64,000 bases of DNA from Bryobacteraceae bacterium CoA2 C42 (GCA_019931245.1 JAINDL010000045.1:1-64000), one strand, 5' to 3'. Counted from the first letter of the stretch, positions 45,374-55,050 are shown. Notes: generated by a model not told the origin, from the sequence alone. Numbers and translations are program-made.

Positions 45374-47787
45374 GGCCAGAAGATCTCCTCATTGGTCGCC
45401 AGCAATACCTGCGCGAACTGCTCCATCGTTCCCTCGTTCAATAACGTCAACGCCCGGTCGATCTCCGCCGGGGACGCATCGCGGCTCAATGCCTTGCGGA
45501 ACAGCAGACGCACGGCCTCGGCCTTCGACCCCGCTCCGCTCACGCTCGCCGCCAACGCCTCGGCCGCCGCGCGCAGAAACTCGCTGTTCATCACAAACAA
45601 CTGCTGCAGCGGGCTGATCGTTAACTCCCGCCCCCCGGCCGTCTGCATCGGGTCAGGGAAGTCGTACGTCTTCAACAAAGCACTCATCACGCTCCGGCTC
45701 ACCCGCCCATAAACCGTCCGCCGCACGTTCTCCGGCGCGTGTACCTCCTCCGGCTTCCCGTACATCCGCCCGTCCAGCCGGCCCGACAACCGCAGCAGCG
45801 TATCCCGGTAGGCCTCCACCTCCATCCGCCGCGGATTCATCCGCCACAGCAGCGCATTGCCCGCATCGAGGCGCATCCCCTCCGCTCGCGGCTGGCTCGC
45901 CTGCCGGTACGTCGCCGAGTGCACAATCTCCCGGTGCAGCCACTTGAGCGACCACCCGTGCGCGATCAACTCCGTCGCCAGATAATCCAGCAACTCCGGG
46001 TGCGTCGGCTTCTCCCCCTGCACCCCGAAATCGCTCGCCGTTGCCACCAGTGGCCGTCCAAAGTGCCAGCCCCAAACCCGGTTGACGATCACCCGCGCCG
46101 CCAGCGGCGCCGCGTCGGTAAAGATCCGTTCGGCCAGCTCCCGCCTCCCGGAACCCTGCCGGAACTCCGCCTCCCCCTTGGCCAGCACAGCCGGAAAGCG
46201 CCGCCGTACAATCTCGCCCGGGCTGGCGTAATTGCCCGCCCGCAGCACGGGAAGGTCCCGCGCTTCGCCAGGCTTGTAGTGGATCATCGTCACCTGCGTG
46301 TCGCTGCCATCCACCACCTGCGCCGCCTCGTACACCACGTTCATGAACGGTTCGGTCGAAGCGTTACTCCGGTTCCAGATCGGCTGCGCGTTCGCTCCCT
46401 TCGGCTCGGGCTCCTCTTTTTTCCAATACTTCTCCAGGCTCTCGGTCAGCTTCGGATACCGCTCGGCGAACGACAACGCCTCCTGCTTCAACGCCTCGAA
46501 CTCCACCTTCCACTTCTCTACCCGCTCGGCTGCCCCGGTCACCGTCGTCGGCTGATCCGTCAACAGCTTGATCAGATAATGCAGATCGAACAGCCGGTTG
46601 CGCAGCCACAGATAGCGCTGCTCGGTGGCCGCATCCACTGCGAACAACGGGCGCTCACTCCGCATCGTCGACGCAAACACCCCGGCCAGTCCGTAGTAGT
46701 CCTTCGTCGGAATCGGATCAAACTTATGGTCGTGGCACCGTGCGCATGCCACCGTCATCCCCAGCAAGCCCCGCGATACCGCGTCCACGCGCTCATCGAG
46801 ATCATCGGCAAGGAACCCGCCAATCACTTGCTCGGACAGACGCAGATCCTTGTGGTACACCGGCGCTGCCCCCAGATAACCCAATGCGCGCAGATCCTCT
46901 CTCGGCGTTCCCTCCATCAAATCCGCCGCCAGTTGCAGCTTCACGAAACGGTCATAGGGCACATCCTTGTTGATCGCCTCAATGATCCAGTCCCGGTAAC
47001 GCCAAGCATACGCAAAACCCGGATTGGTCGCCTCCCCTGTCGGGTTGTCCTCCCCAAAGCGCGCCACGTCCATCCAGTGCCGGCCCCACCGCTCCCCGTA
47101 CCGCTCGGAGGCCAGCAACTCGTCAACCAGCCTGCTGTAGGCCTCCGGGGTGGGGTTGCTCGCAAAAGCCTCGACTTCTTCATAAGTGGGCTTGTATCCC
47201 ACCAGATCCACATAAAGGCGCTTGACCAGCGTCCGCGCGTCGGCCGGTCCGGAAGGCTGCAGGCCTTTGCTCGCCAACGCCTGCCGCACAAAACCATCAA
47301 TCCCGTTGTTCGCTCCCGTTGCCTTCTGCAGCGGCTGAAACGCCCACCACTTCCGCCCCTCGGCGAGTGACATCCCCTTGTACGCCGTCGTCGCCGGCTG
47401 GCTGTCCTCCGCCCGCGGGTCGTCGGCGCCGCTCGCAATCCATTGCCGAAAGTCCGCGATGACCGTCTCCGGCAGCTTTCCCGAAGGCGGCATCTGCAGG
47501 TGCGTGTCCTCGTAGGTCATCGCCTGCAGAAGCCGGCTTTGCGCCGGTTTCCCGGCCACCACCACCGTACCGTTCACCCCGCCCCGCTGCAGACCCGCCT
47601 TCGTATCGAGCCGCAGTTCTCCCATCGGCGCCTTCATCTTCGACGAATGACAGCCGTAGCACCGCGTCGCCAGCACGGGCCGGATCTTCGATTCAAAAAA
47701 CGCCGGATCTCCCGCCGCGGCCCCTATCGACGCCGCCAGCAAGATACACATCGCTCTGACTTGCAAGCAACCCCCCACGTGTCCCAT
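45370..47787 (-). CDS. PSCyt1 - DUF1549 - DUF1553 protein
   Basis: Exported protein of 805 aa. The start at 47787 is chosen because TTGGAG precedes it at a good distance; an in-frame ATG at 47871 would add 28 residues and 47751 would remove 12. A signal peptide ends near residue 25. A Planctomycete-cytochrome-C motif comes first (RPVLATRCYGCHSSKMKAPMGELRLD; C43, C46, H47), then DUF1549 (about 140-345: VKRLYVDLVGYKPTYEEV, GRHWMDVARFGED) and DUF1553 (about 510-760: RELAERIFTDAAPLAARVIVNRVWGWHFGR, HREIVHSATYRQASQP). It precedes DUF1501 with an ATGA overlap, the standard pairing. Function unproven; a haem-linked hydrolytic or redox role at the cell surface is proposed in this family. Confidence 0.92.
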   Translation of the reverse strand: MGHVGGCLQVRAMCILLAASIGAAAGDPAFFESKIRPVLATRCYGCHSSKMKAPMGELRLDTKAGLQRGGVNGTVVVAGKPAQSRLLQAMTYEDTHLQMPPSGKLPETVIADFRQWIASGADDPRAEDSQPATTAYKGMSLAEGRKWWAFQPLQKATGANNGIDGFVRQALASKGLQPSGPADARTLVKRLYVDLVGYKPTYEEVEAFASNPTPEAYSRLVDELLASERYGERWGRHWMDVARFGEDNPTGEATNPGFAYAWRYRDWIIEAINKDVPYDRFVKLQLAADLMEGTPREDLRALGYLGAAPVYHKDLRLSEQVIGGFLADDLDERVDAVSRGLLGMTVACARCHDHKFDPIPTKDYYGLAGVFASTMRSERPLFAVDAATEQRYLWLRNRLFDLHYLIKLLTDQPTTVTGAAERVEKWKVEFEALKQEALSFAERYPKLTESLEKYWKKEEPEPKGANAQPIWNRSNASTEPFMNVVYEAAQVVDGSDTQVTMIHYKPGEARDLPVLRAGNYASPGEIVRRRFPAVLAKGEAEFRQGSGRRELAERIFTDAAPLAARVIVNRVWGWHFGRPLVATASDFGVQGEKPTHPELLDYLATELIAHGWSLKWLHREIVHSATYRQASQPRAEGMRLDAGNALLWRMNPRRMEVEAYRDTLLRLSGRLDGRMYGKPEEVHAPENVRRTVYGRVSRSVMSALLKTYDFPDPMQTAGGRELTISPLQQLFVMNSEFLRAAAEALAASVSGAGSKAEAVRLLFRKALSRDASPAEIDRALTLLNEGTMEQFAQVLLATNEEIFWP

Positions 47788-47810
47788 CGTACTCCAATCC
47801 GTGTGTCCGA

Positions 47811-47856
47811 AAAACAGACCGGCTGGTGCCCGCCCCGAGGGGCGGCCGCCAGCCGG
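47811..47856 (-). terminator. Strong hairpin terminator after the receptor, inside the operon
   Basis: Stem CCGGCTGG (47819-47826) pairs with CCAGCCGG (47849-47856), with an inner stem CGCCCC/GGGGCG in the loop. On the minus strand it is followed by TCTGTTTTTC. It sits 18 bp past the receptor stop and 24 bp before the DUF1549/1553 start, so it should reduce read-through from the receptor into the two downstream genes. Confidence 0.85.
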
Positions 47857-47874
47857 CACGACCATACCCAACTC

Positions 47875-50800
47875 TCAGAATGCGTACTTCAGCGCCATCT
47901 GCCACTGCCGGGGAACGTAAGAGGCAAACGCCCCAAAGATACGGCCCGCTACCCCGGGGCAGTCCACGCAGGCGTTCGGGTTGGCCAGATTCGTATGGTT
48001 GGTGAAGTTAAACGCCTCGGCCCGGAACTGAATCGAGTGGCGTTCGTTAAGGGAGAACGTCTTAAAGAACGACATATCCAATTGGCCGAAGTTGGGGCCA
48101 TAGATGGCGTTGCGGCCGATGGTGCCGAAACGGGCCCGCTGCGGGCGCTGCCAGGGGCCATCCACCTGCCCGTTCGCCGTCAGCGGCACGCTCGCCGTCT
48201 TGAACCAACCGAACTGGCTGGGGTCAGCAACCGAGAAATCACCGATCAGGTCCGGACGGCACCACCCGGTATCCCGGTCGGCGTTGCAATCCCGGTAGCT
48301 CGGCGTGAAGGGCTGGCCGGCCATGTAACTCCACGTGCCGTTCATCTGCCAGCCGCCGATCACCAGATTCGCCGCGCGGGAACTCGTGTTCAGGAACTTG
48401 CGGCCCTTGCCGAACGGTAGTTCGTAGAGAGAGGCGAGGAAGAAAACATGGCGGCGGTTGTTGTTGGAAATGCCCCGGGCCAAACGGGCATCGCGCGGGT
48501 AGTAAGTCCCGTCATAGTCGATGTTCTTCGACCACGTGTAGTGGGACATCACGTTAATGCCGCTAGCGAATCGTTTGTCGAAGCGGAGTTGCATCGAGTG
48601 GTAGTTGTTGCTCGCGTCACTGCCGTAGTACCGGAGGTTTTGCGACCAGCCAAACAGATTGAAAAACGGACGCCGCTGGTTGGTCGTCAGCGTGCCGAAG
48701 CCATTGATATCGGGTTGATTCGGGTCGTAGTCGCCGCCCGTGCCGGCGAACACGTGGGTGCCCTTGGTCCCCACATAGGCGATTTCAAACGACGAGGAGG
48801 CGTTCAACTGGCGCTGGATGGTAAAGTTCCAGGCATCCACGGTGGGGAAGCGGATCGGGTTGGTGATCACGAACGCCGTCACGCCGTTCGGAAGAATGTT
48901 ACGCCCGTTCGGCCCTTTGCGCTGCGCGGCGAGAATCGAGCCCGGGTCCAGCGCGGTCGGGCCGTTGGCCAGTGTGAACACGGCGTCGAAGTTATTCGTC
49001 GGCTGGTTGCTCTGAATGCCCAGCACGGGAAGATTCTGCGTCACATTGTGCCCGAAGATCGACCCGAAAACCCCCAGATTGAAACCGCGACCGTACCCGG
49101 TACGGATCACGGTCTTCGGATTCAATTGGTAGGCAATGCCCAGCCGGGGAGCGAACAGCTTGTTCGAAGTCTTCACGTTCAGGTCCAGGCCGACGCCGTC
49201 GCGCCCCGCCACGAGTACCTCCCCGGTGGCGATGTCCACAAAGCCCCCGTTCCCCGCCGCGTTCACCCGCTGCGGACGGTAGTTTTCCCAACGCAAACCA
49301 TAGTTGACCGTCAGTTTGCTGGTCACGCGCCAGGAGTCCTGGGCGAAAAAGAAGAACCGGTTTTGGGTTTCGCTCGCGTCGAGAGCCTTCGACACGTAGC
49401 GCTCAAAACGGGAGACATCACCGATCAGGAACGACGCCAGCCCGGAGCCCCCACCCGTGGGTCCCTGCGTGCGGGCCGCATCAAAGTTGAGTTCGCCCGA
49501 CCGGTGGCGGTCGGACGGCACGCGGAGGTTTCGCGCGTGGCGAATGTCGGCGCCGAACTTCAGCGTGTGGTTGCCCTGGATCTTGGTCCAGTTGTTGACG
49601 AACTGATACTGCTTCTCATCCTGAATCAACGGACAGTTGCATCCGTTGACGCCGAGAGCATAGCCAAAGCGGAACAGGTTGCTGCCGTAGCCATTGATAA
49701 AGAACGCCGGCATGCCGGAGTTGAACTTATCATCCACGTTCAGGCCAGGGATGCCGGCGTCCTTCGCCGGCGCCGTGCCAATACCATTCGGCTGTCCAAA
49801 AACGTAGTAGCGCATGAAGCCAAACCGGAAATCGGTCAGCAGATTGGGGCGCATGTTGTAGTCAAAGCCACCCGCCACGGAGTGGTTCTGCGAATCGGAA
49901 GCGCCGGCATATGCGTTGGTAGAGCCCGAAGCGTCTAAGCCGGGTCCACCGGCCACCAGCCCGAACGCGCCAGGAGCCACCATGCCGAAATCCTGAATGG
50001 AGTAACGGCCAAACAGGTGAACCTTATCCGTGGCGAAGTAATCCACCCGTACGTTGGCGGCGTTGTCATTAAACCGCACCCCGCCGGATGCGGCGAAGTT
50101 GGGCTGATCCAGGATCGAGTTCACGTTCGGCCCGGGAATGAAACGAAGCAGGGCTTGAGTTTGCGGGGCCAGCCGGCTGGCGGGAATCACATTGTTCGGA
50201 AACGGTGCGCGAGAGGAAGGCGCCGCTCCCGATGCCGGGTCGAATATGTTGATGCCGGTGGCGCTCATGTCGCCCGCCCGCTCCGCCTGCGAGGGAACCC
50301 GCAGCAGCGTGCCCCCGCCCGTATTCCGCCGCGTCCCCTGGTAATCGCCAAAGTAGAAGAGCTTGTTCTGGATGATGGATCCGCCAATCGACCCGCCAAA
50401 CTGGTTCCACTGCGTCAGCGGGATAAGTCGCCCGTTCGAGTTCGGAATCGGCCGCGACTGCGTGAACGGGTTACGGGCGATCATCTTATCGTTCCGCAGG
50501 AATTCAAACAGCGATCCATGCAACTGATTGGTACCCGACTTGGTCTGCGCGCTCACGACGCCCGCCGAGGCCACGCCGAACTCGGCATCGTAGTTCGCCG
50601 TAGTGATCTTGGCCTCGGTCACGGACTCCAGTGTCGGGTTGATCACAATCCACCCCAGCACCGCATCATGGTTGTCCGTGCCGTCCAGCAGATGGGAGGT
50701 TCCCGCAAAGCTTTGCCCATTGACGAGCATGCGATACGATCCCTGCGGATTCTCCGCCGATGCAGCCGTCATGGACGTAGGAAAGGCGACTACCCCAGGC

Positions 50801-51279
50801 GTCATCAGCTGAAAGTTCGTGAAGCGGCGGTTCAACACGGGCAGTTGGGTTACCGTGCGTTCGGAGTAGGTGGAGGCGACATCCGAACGCTCGGTCTTGA
50901 GCACGCTCGCCTCCGCGGTGACCTCCAGAGTCTGGGTGACTTCACCTACTTCCAGTTTCGGGTCAACCCGGATCTCGCTATCAACCGATACCGGAATATT
51001 GTCCTGGACAAAGGCCTTGAACCCCCCCGCTTCGACGCGAAGGCGGTAGCGCCCGACAATCAAAAAGCGCTGATTGAAGTTTCCAGACTCATTGCTGGTG
51101 GTCAACTGACTGACCTGACGGCCGGTGTCCGTAATGATGATCTTGGCGTTAGGAATGGCGGCGCCCGATCCGTCCGTCACCGTACCTACAATGGAGCCAT
51201 ACACGGCCTGACCATAAGCGATGGGAGATAGCGAGAGTAACGCCAGCGGAAACAGTAGGGAAAATGGAGTTATCTTCAT
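47875..51279 (-). CDS. Oar-type TonB-dependent receptor, likely partner of DUF1549/1553-DUF1501
   Basis: Outer-membrane protein of 1,134 aa. ATG 51279 opens the signal peptide (LLFPLALLSLSPIAYGQ); ATG 51324 would only add 15 residues ahead of it. A CarboxypepD_reg-like domain follows (VYGSIVGTVTDGSGAAIPNAKI, then RVEAGGFKAFVQDNI), then a plug-like region at about 120-240 (TVTQLPVLNRRFTNFQLMTPGV, SHLLDGTDNHDAVLGW, TKSGTNQLHGSLFEFLRNDKM), and a long barrel ending LKYAF. It is the leading gene of a leftward unit with DUF1549/1553 and DUF1501, separated from them by a terminator. The 176 bp to the divergent TPR gene should hold both promoters. Confidence 0.93.
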   Translation of the reverse strand: MKITPFSLLFPLALLSLSPIAYGQAVYGSIVGTVTDGSGAAIPNAKIIITDTGRQVSQLTTSNESGNFNQRFLIVGRYRLRVEAGGFKAFVQDNIPVSVDSEIRVDPKLEVGEVTQTLEVTAEASVLKTERSDVASTYSERTVTQLPVLNRRFTNFQLMTPGVVAFPTSMTAASAENPQGSYRMLVNGQSFAGTSHLLDGTDNHDAVLGWIVINPTLESVTEAKITTANYDAEFGVASAGVVSAQTKSGTNQLHGSLFEFLRNDKMIARNPFTQSRPIPNSNGRLIPLTQWNQFGGSIGGSIIQNKLFYFGDYQGTRRNTGGGTLLRVPSQAERAGDMSATGINIFDPASGAAPSSRAPFPNNVIPASRLAPQTQALLRFIPGPNVNSILDQPNFAASGGVRFNDNAANVRVDYFATDKVHLFGRYSIQDFGMVAPGAFGLVAGGPGLDASGSTNAYAGASDSQNHSVAGGFDYNMRPNLLTDFRFGFMRYYVFGQPNGIGTAPAKDAGIPGLNVDDKFNSGMPAFFINGYGSNLFRFGYALGVNGCNCPLIQDEKQYQFVNNWTKIQGNHTLKFGADIRHARNLRVPSDRHRSGELNFDAARTQGPTGGGSGLASFLIGDVSRFERYVSKALDASETQNRFFFFAQDSWRVTSKLTVNYGLRWENYRPQRVNAAGNGGFVDIATGEVLVAGRDGVGLDLNVKTSNKLFAPRLGIAYQLNPKTVIRTGYGRGFNLGVFGSIFGHNVTQNLPVLGIQSNQPTNNFDAVFTLANGPTALDPGSILAAQRKGPNGRNILPNGVTAFVITNPIRFPTVDAWNFTIQRQLNASSSFEIAYVGTKGTHVFAGTGGDYDPNQPDINGFGTLTTNQRRPFFNLFGWSQNLRYYGSDASNNYHSMQLRFDKRFASGINVMSHYTWSKNIDYDGTYYPRDARLARGISNNNRRHVFFLASLYELPFGKGRKFLNTSSRAANLVIGGWQMNGTWSYMAGQPFTPSYRDCNADRDTGWCRPDLIGDFSVADPSQFGWFKTASVPLTANGQVDGPWQRPQRARFGTIGRNAIYGPNFGQLDMSFFKTFSLNERHSIQFRAEAFNFTNHTNLANPNACVDCPGVAGRIFGAFASYVPRQWQMALKYAF

Positions 51280-51455
51280 GATTGTCGAGTCCAGGACAAG
51301 ATACTGCTCGGGGGACTCTATCAACTTGGATCCTCGTCGTCAAGCGCTCCCCACGCTCCTCAGGCGCGGGACCGCGGCACAAGCTGGCACGGCTGTGCGG
51401 CGCCTATAATGGTGTCGAAAGTAGTCATCTTGTGGAAACGGAGTAATCGAAAGCT

Positions 51456-52685
51456 TTGGCCATCACTGCCATCCTGTGTGCCCTCCTGCTGACCAACGCA
51501 GACTGGATCGCTGAAGCCAGAGCGCGCAAAGCCAAGGGCGATGCCGCGGGAGCTTTGGACGCCTTCAGCCAGGCGGCGCGGAGCAGTCCACAGCCAGCCT
51601 GGGTCTATGACGAAATGGGCTTCCTGCTCGCCGTGTTGCGGCGCCCGGACGAGGCCATCAAACACTTTGAACAGGCCGTCGGCCTCGATCCACGCCTCGC
51701 CATCGGCCACTATCACCTCGCCGTGGCAAGATGGCTGCGACAGGATCGCGACGCGGCGGTGGCGAGTCTGCAGCGCGCCGTCACCTTGGAGCCCGGCAAT
51801 GCGGAGTACCGCTACCGCCTCGCGGGAATGCTCCACGAGACCGGTCAGTTGGACCTCGCGGCCGAACAGGCCGAACGCAGCACCCGCCTCGGGCCGAAAC
51901 GGGCCGAGGCGTGGAATCAACTCGGCGCGATCGAACAGGCCCGGAATCGAAACCCCGCTGCCCGCAATGCCTACGAGCGCGCGGTAGCGCTCCGTCCGGA
52001 AGATCACGACTTCCGCAACAATCTCGGATTGATGCTCGTAGAGACCGGCGACGCGGTGCGCGGCATCGCCGAATTCGAACGGATTCTGCAGCGGACTCCC
52101 GGCGATCGCGGCGCCCGGATCAACATCGCCTTCGCCTTGCTGCAGAAAGGGGACTACGACGCCGCCTTGCCGCGGCTGCGCCAATTAACCCTCGATTTTC
52201 CCGAGATGGCGTTAGTGCACTATAACCTGGGCCTCGCGTTGAAGCAGAAGGACGAACTCACCGAGGCCCGAAAGGAATTTCGCGAAGCGCTGCGGCTCCA
52301 GCCAGACATGGCGGAGGCGTATTACACCTTGGGAATCACGGCCTGGCAGGAAGGCGAGTTCGATGACACCATCGCGGCCATGCGCGGCGCCGTGGAGCAA
52401 CGGCCGAACTACGGTGCGGCTTACTACATGTTGGGGACGGCCTTGAAGCAGAAGGGGGACCTGGAGGGGGCAGCCAAGGCCCTGCAGGAAGCGATCCGGC
52501 TGGACCCGACCACGCCGGGGCCATTCAACATGCTGGCGCAGGTGCGGCAGCAGCAGGGAGAAGCCGGGGCGGCGCGGGAGTTGTTTGCCAAGGCGGCCGC
52601 GGTGAAGAAGAAGCTCGAAGCCGATCAGGTCAGACGGTTATCGACGATGGGCGCGGGAGGAGCCGCCCTGCCCTCACGCCGGTGA
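51456..52685 (+). CDS. TPR-repeat protein, partner of CRTAC1 protein
   Basis: Protein of 409 aa built almost wholly of TPR motifs (for example YDEMGFLLAVLRRPDEAIKHFEQAVGLDP, NNLGLMLVETGDAVRGIAEFERIL, YNLGLALKQKDELTEARKEFREALRLQP), about nine to ten repeats. The first residues (MAITAILCALLLTNADW) make a short hydrophobic leader that may be a signal peptide. The start is TTG at 51456 with GGAG some distance upstream; no ATG is available without losing the leader. Its 3' end overlaps the 3' end of the CRTAC1 gene by 12 bp. TPR and CRTAC1 genes are commonly neighbours in acidobacteria and planctomycetes; the joint function is unknown. Confidence 0.88.
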   Translation: MAITAILCALLLTNADWIAEARARKAKGDAAGALDAFSQAARSSPQPAWVYDEMGFLLAVLRRPDEAIKHFEQAVGLDPRLAIGHYHLAVARWLRQDRDAAVASLQRAVTLEPGNAEYRYRLAGMLHETGQLDLAAEQAERSTRLGPKRAEAWNQLGAIEQARNRNPAARNAYERAVALRPEDHDFRNNLGLMLVETGDAVRGIAEFERILQRTPGDRGARINIAFALLQKGDYDAALPRLRQLTLDFPEMALVHYNLGLALKQKDELTEARKEFREALRLQPDMAEAYYTLGITAWQEGEFDDTIAAMRGAVEQRPNYGAAYYMLGTALKQKGDLEGAAKALQEAIRLDPTTPGPFNMLAQVRQQQGEAGAARELFAKAAAVKKKLEADQVRRLSTMGAGGAALPSRR

Positions 52686-54377
52686 GGAGCCTTCGAGAAC
52701 TTTTACGATCTGATTGACGGGCAGGTCCGGGAGGCGGTCATGCAGGCCGCTGGGCCACAGAATTTCAATCGTGGCGCGATCGGCCGAGGCGAGGCCGAAG
52801 TGGACGCGGAGATCGTTTTGGGAGAGGTAACTACCGCCGCTCGATACCTCGGCGATCAGGCGGCGTCCGGCGGCGTGGCAGATGACGCGTGCCCCGATGG
52901 CGCTGCGGTTGGACCGGACGCCAACGGCTTTGATCTTGATCCAGTTGTGATTGTGGGTGGACTGGCAGCGAAGGAGCTGCGGAAGGTCATTCACGCAATT
53001 GACGAGAACGTCGAGATCGCCATCATTGTCGAAATCGCCGACGGCCATGCCGCGGCCGGGCACCTGTTCCAGGATACCGGGACCGAGGGAGGCCGAGACC
53101 TCCGCGAACTTACCGTTACCGAGATTGCGGTAGGCCACTTTGCGCTGCCGGTAGCCGGATTCCGTGCTGGACTCTCCAACCTCGGGAAAAACGTGGCCAT
53201 TGCAAAGGAGAATGTCCGGGTAAGAGTCGTTGTCGAAATCGAGGAACGCCGCGCCCCAGCCGAGAAAGCGCGTGACCCGGCCAAGACCCGCCTGGAAGGT
53301 TTGATCATCGAAGACCCCTTTGTCCACGTTGCGATAGAGGCTGGTCGTGTCGCCGGCGAAGTTAGTTTTGACGATGTCGAGGCGGCCGTCACCATCGTAA
53401 TCGGCGACGGCCACGCCCATGCCCGCTTGGGGCTTGCCGTCGGCGGAGTAAGCGGCGCCGGCTTCAATGGCGATATCCGTGAAGGTGCCGTCGTGGTTGT
53501 TTCGGTAGAGTGTTGAGGAAGTGGAGTCGTTGGCAACGTAGATGTCAGGCCAACCATCGTTATCGAGGTCGGCGGCGACGACACCGAGACCATAGGTGCC
53601 GGGAGTTTTCAAAATGCCGCTCGCCGCGGAGACATCGGTGAACTTGCCGTTGCCCTCGTTGTGGAAAAGGATGTTCTTGCCGCCCTGAAGGCCGGGAGGG
53701 CCGCACGCAACGAGGATGCCTTTGTACTTGCAGGGGCCGGACTCGGGAAGCGGAGCCGTTTTGGGATCGAAGTCGATGTAGTTGGCGATGAAGAGGTCGA
53801 GATGGCCGTCGCGGTCGTAGTCAAGGAAGGCGCAGCCGGTGTTGTGGCGTTTCAGACCGGAGGTGGTGCGGGTGGTGACGCCGGCCGAGGCCGCAACGTC
53901 AACAAACTTGCCGTTGCCCAGGTTTTTCCACAGCGAGCAGTCGCCCCAGTACGTGACAAAAAGGTCGTCCAGGCCGTCGTTGTTGTAATCGCCAACGCAA
54001 CAGCCGGAGCCCCAGCCGGTGCGCGCCATGCCGGAAGGGATCGTGACATCAGTAAAGGTGCCGTCGCGATTGTTCTTGTACAGCCGGCTAACCGGGGCGG
54101 CGCCGGCGGGCCAGGTGGTTTCAAAGCGCGTGCCGTTGACGAGGAAGATGTCGAGCCAGCCGTCGTGATCAAAGTCGAAGAAGGCGGCGCCGCAACCGGT
54201 CGTTTCGATGAGGAACTTGTTGCGGGCCTGGCTGCCGTAGATGGTTTGGGCGCGAAGGCCGGATTCCTTGGCGACATTGACGAATTCGACGCCGAGGGGG
54301 AGACCGCCGAGTAAGTCGGCGCAGCTGAAGACGGCTGCGGAGCGGGAGAGGGAGCGAATGAAAGTCCTGCGGTGCAA
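52674..54377 (-). CDS. CRTAC1-like protein with FG-GAP/VCBS repeats and ASPIC/UnbV domain
   Basis: Exported protein of 567 aa. The N-terminus MHRRTFIRSLSR carries a twin-arginine motif, so Tat export of a folded protein is likely. Several FG-GAP/VCBS-type calcium-loop repeats follow: FFDFDHDGWLDIFLVNG, VGDYNNDGLDDLFVTYW, FLDYDRDGHLDLFIANY, AADLDNDGWPDIYVAND, VADYDGDGRLDIVKTNF and VGDFDNDGDLDVLVNC. The C-terminal roughly 80 residues match ASPIC/UnbV (NHNWIKIKAVGVRSNRSAIGARVICHAAG, LRVHFGLASADRATIEILWPSG). A beta-propeller that binds calcium is expected. The start is TTG at 54377 with AGGAA upstream. It overlaps the convergent TPR gene by 12 bp, tail to tail. Confidence 0.92.
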   Translation of the reverse strand: MHRRTFIRSLSRSAAVFSCADLLGGLPLGVEFVNVAKESGLRAQTIYGSQARNKFLIETTGCGAAFFDFDHDGWLDIFLVNGTRFETTWPAGAAPVSRLYKNNRDGTFTDVTIPSGMARTGWGSGCCVGDYNNDGLDDLFVTYWGDCSLWKNLGNGKFVDVAASAGVTTRTTSGLKRHNTGCAFLDYDRDGHLDLFIANYIDFDPKTAPLPESGPCKYKGILVACGPPGLQGGKNILFHNEGNGKFTDVSAASGILKTPGTYGLGVVAADLDNDGWPDIYVANDSTSSTLYRNNHDGTFTDIAIEAGAAYSADGKPQAGMGVAVADYDGDGRLDIVKTNFAGDTTSLYRNVDKGVFDDQTFQAGLGRVTRFLGWGAAFLDFDNDSYPDILLCNGHVFPEVGESSTESGYRQRKVAYRNLGNGKFAEVSASLGPGILEQVPGRGMAVGDFDNDGDLDVLVNCVNDLPQLLRCQSTHNHNWIKIKAVGVRSNRSAIGARVICHAAGRRLIAEVSSGGSYLSQNDLRVHFGLASADRATIEILWPSGLHDRLPDLPVNQIVKVLEGSSPA

Positions 54378-55050
54378 GGGTCGGATTCCTGGGTAAACCC
54401 ATCGGGGAGACTGGGCGAAAACTGATACGGTAGAAGCGCTGCTCGGTTTGTGATTACTCAGCCTGAAAGGGAAAGGGAGCCTTTCCGTTATTGTCCGTTC
54501 CGCTCTTCAGGAAACGACTCGCCAGTAGAGTAATTCCGGGCATGGTTGCGTCCCCGCAGAGCCTGCTCCAACTTCCTCTGGCATCGCCATTATAGTTGAA
54601 GGCTCATGCGGCCGGCCAGCATGGCGGCCGGAGTCACTGATCCAATCGCGCCATGCAGCCGCACCGTGTTGTTGCGGTCCCCATACTGCTGGAAGAGCGC
54701 GTCCCTCTTCTAAAACGGAGAAAGTTCCGAGTCCTGGTGATCTCGGGTCAACCATCGGCTCGGTGATCCCGACCAGGGGCGTGCGCCTCCGGCATGCTGT
54801 CGAACGGCTGCACTCCCATCACTTTTCCTGAGTTGCCCGGGATGCCCGGGGGTAAATAGGCACGACGGCAAAGCCGGATGGGCCACCCGGACGCCGCCGG
54901 CGCCGAAACGCCGCCGTTCCGGCCTGTCGTAGCTCTGGATCCGCCGGGAAATCATTCCAGCGGAAAAGCGCTTCGGTTGGCCCGCGTAGCCTCCCGGACT
55001 CCGGGCGCCCGTCAGAAACAACCCCCATCGTTCGAGAGCGATTGGCAACG
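54378..55050. other. 673-bp intergenic region with transposase debris
   Basis: No intact gene. A hairpin GGAAAGG-gag-CCTTTCC lies at 54470-54486 without a strong T-run. A minus-strand fragment of an IS3-type transposase lies at 54590-54711 (separate entry). The part from about 54720 to 55040 has open frames on the minus strand, but none is recognised and the sequence looks like decayed mobile DNA. Confidence 0.6.
54590..54711 (-). pseudogene. IS3-type transposase (OrfB integrase) C-terminal fragment
   Basis: The minus strand encodes YGDRNNTVRLHGAIGSVTP, then AAMLAGRMSLQL and a TAA stop (54590-54592). NTVRLH.AIG.VTP...LAGR is the typical end of IS3-group integrase-type transposases. The frame is closed by a TAG just upstream, so only about 40 codons remain. 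Confidence 0.75.

Noticed and set aside
48448-49938. A 496-codon plus-strand open frame, and a similar one at 50017-51231
   Set aside because: Both are antisense to the receptor at 47875-51279, whose translation is convincing over its full length.
54470-54486. Hairpin GGAAAGG-gag-CCTTTCC considered as a terminator
   Set aside because: It is followed by GTTATTG rather than a T-run, and it lies upstream of the CRTAC1 gene start.
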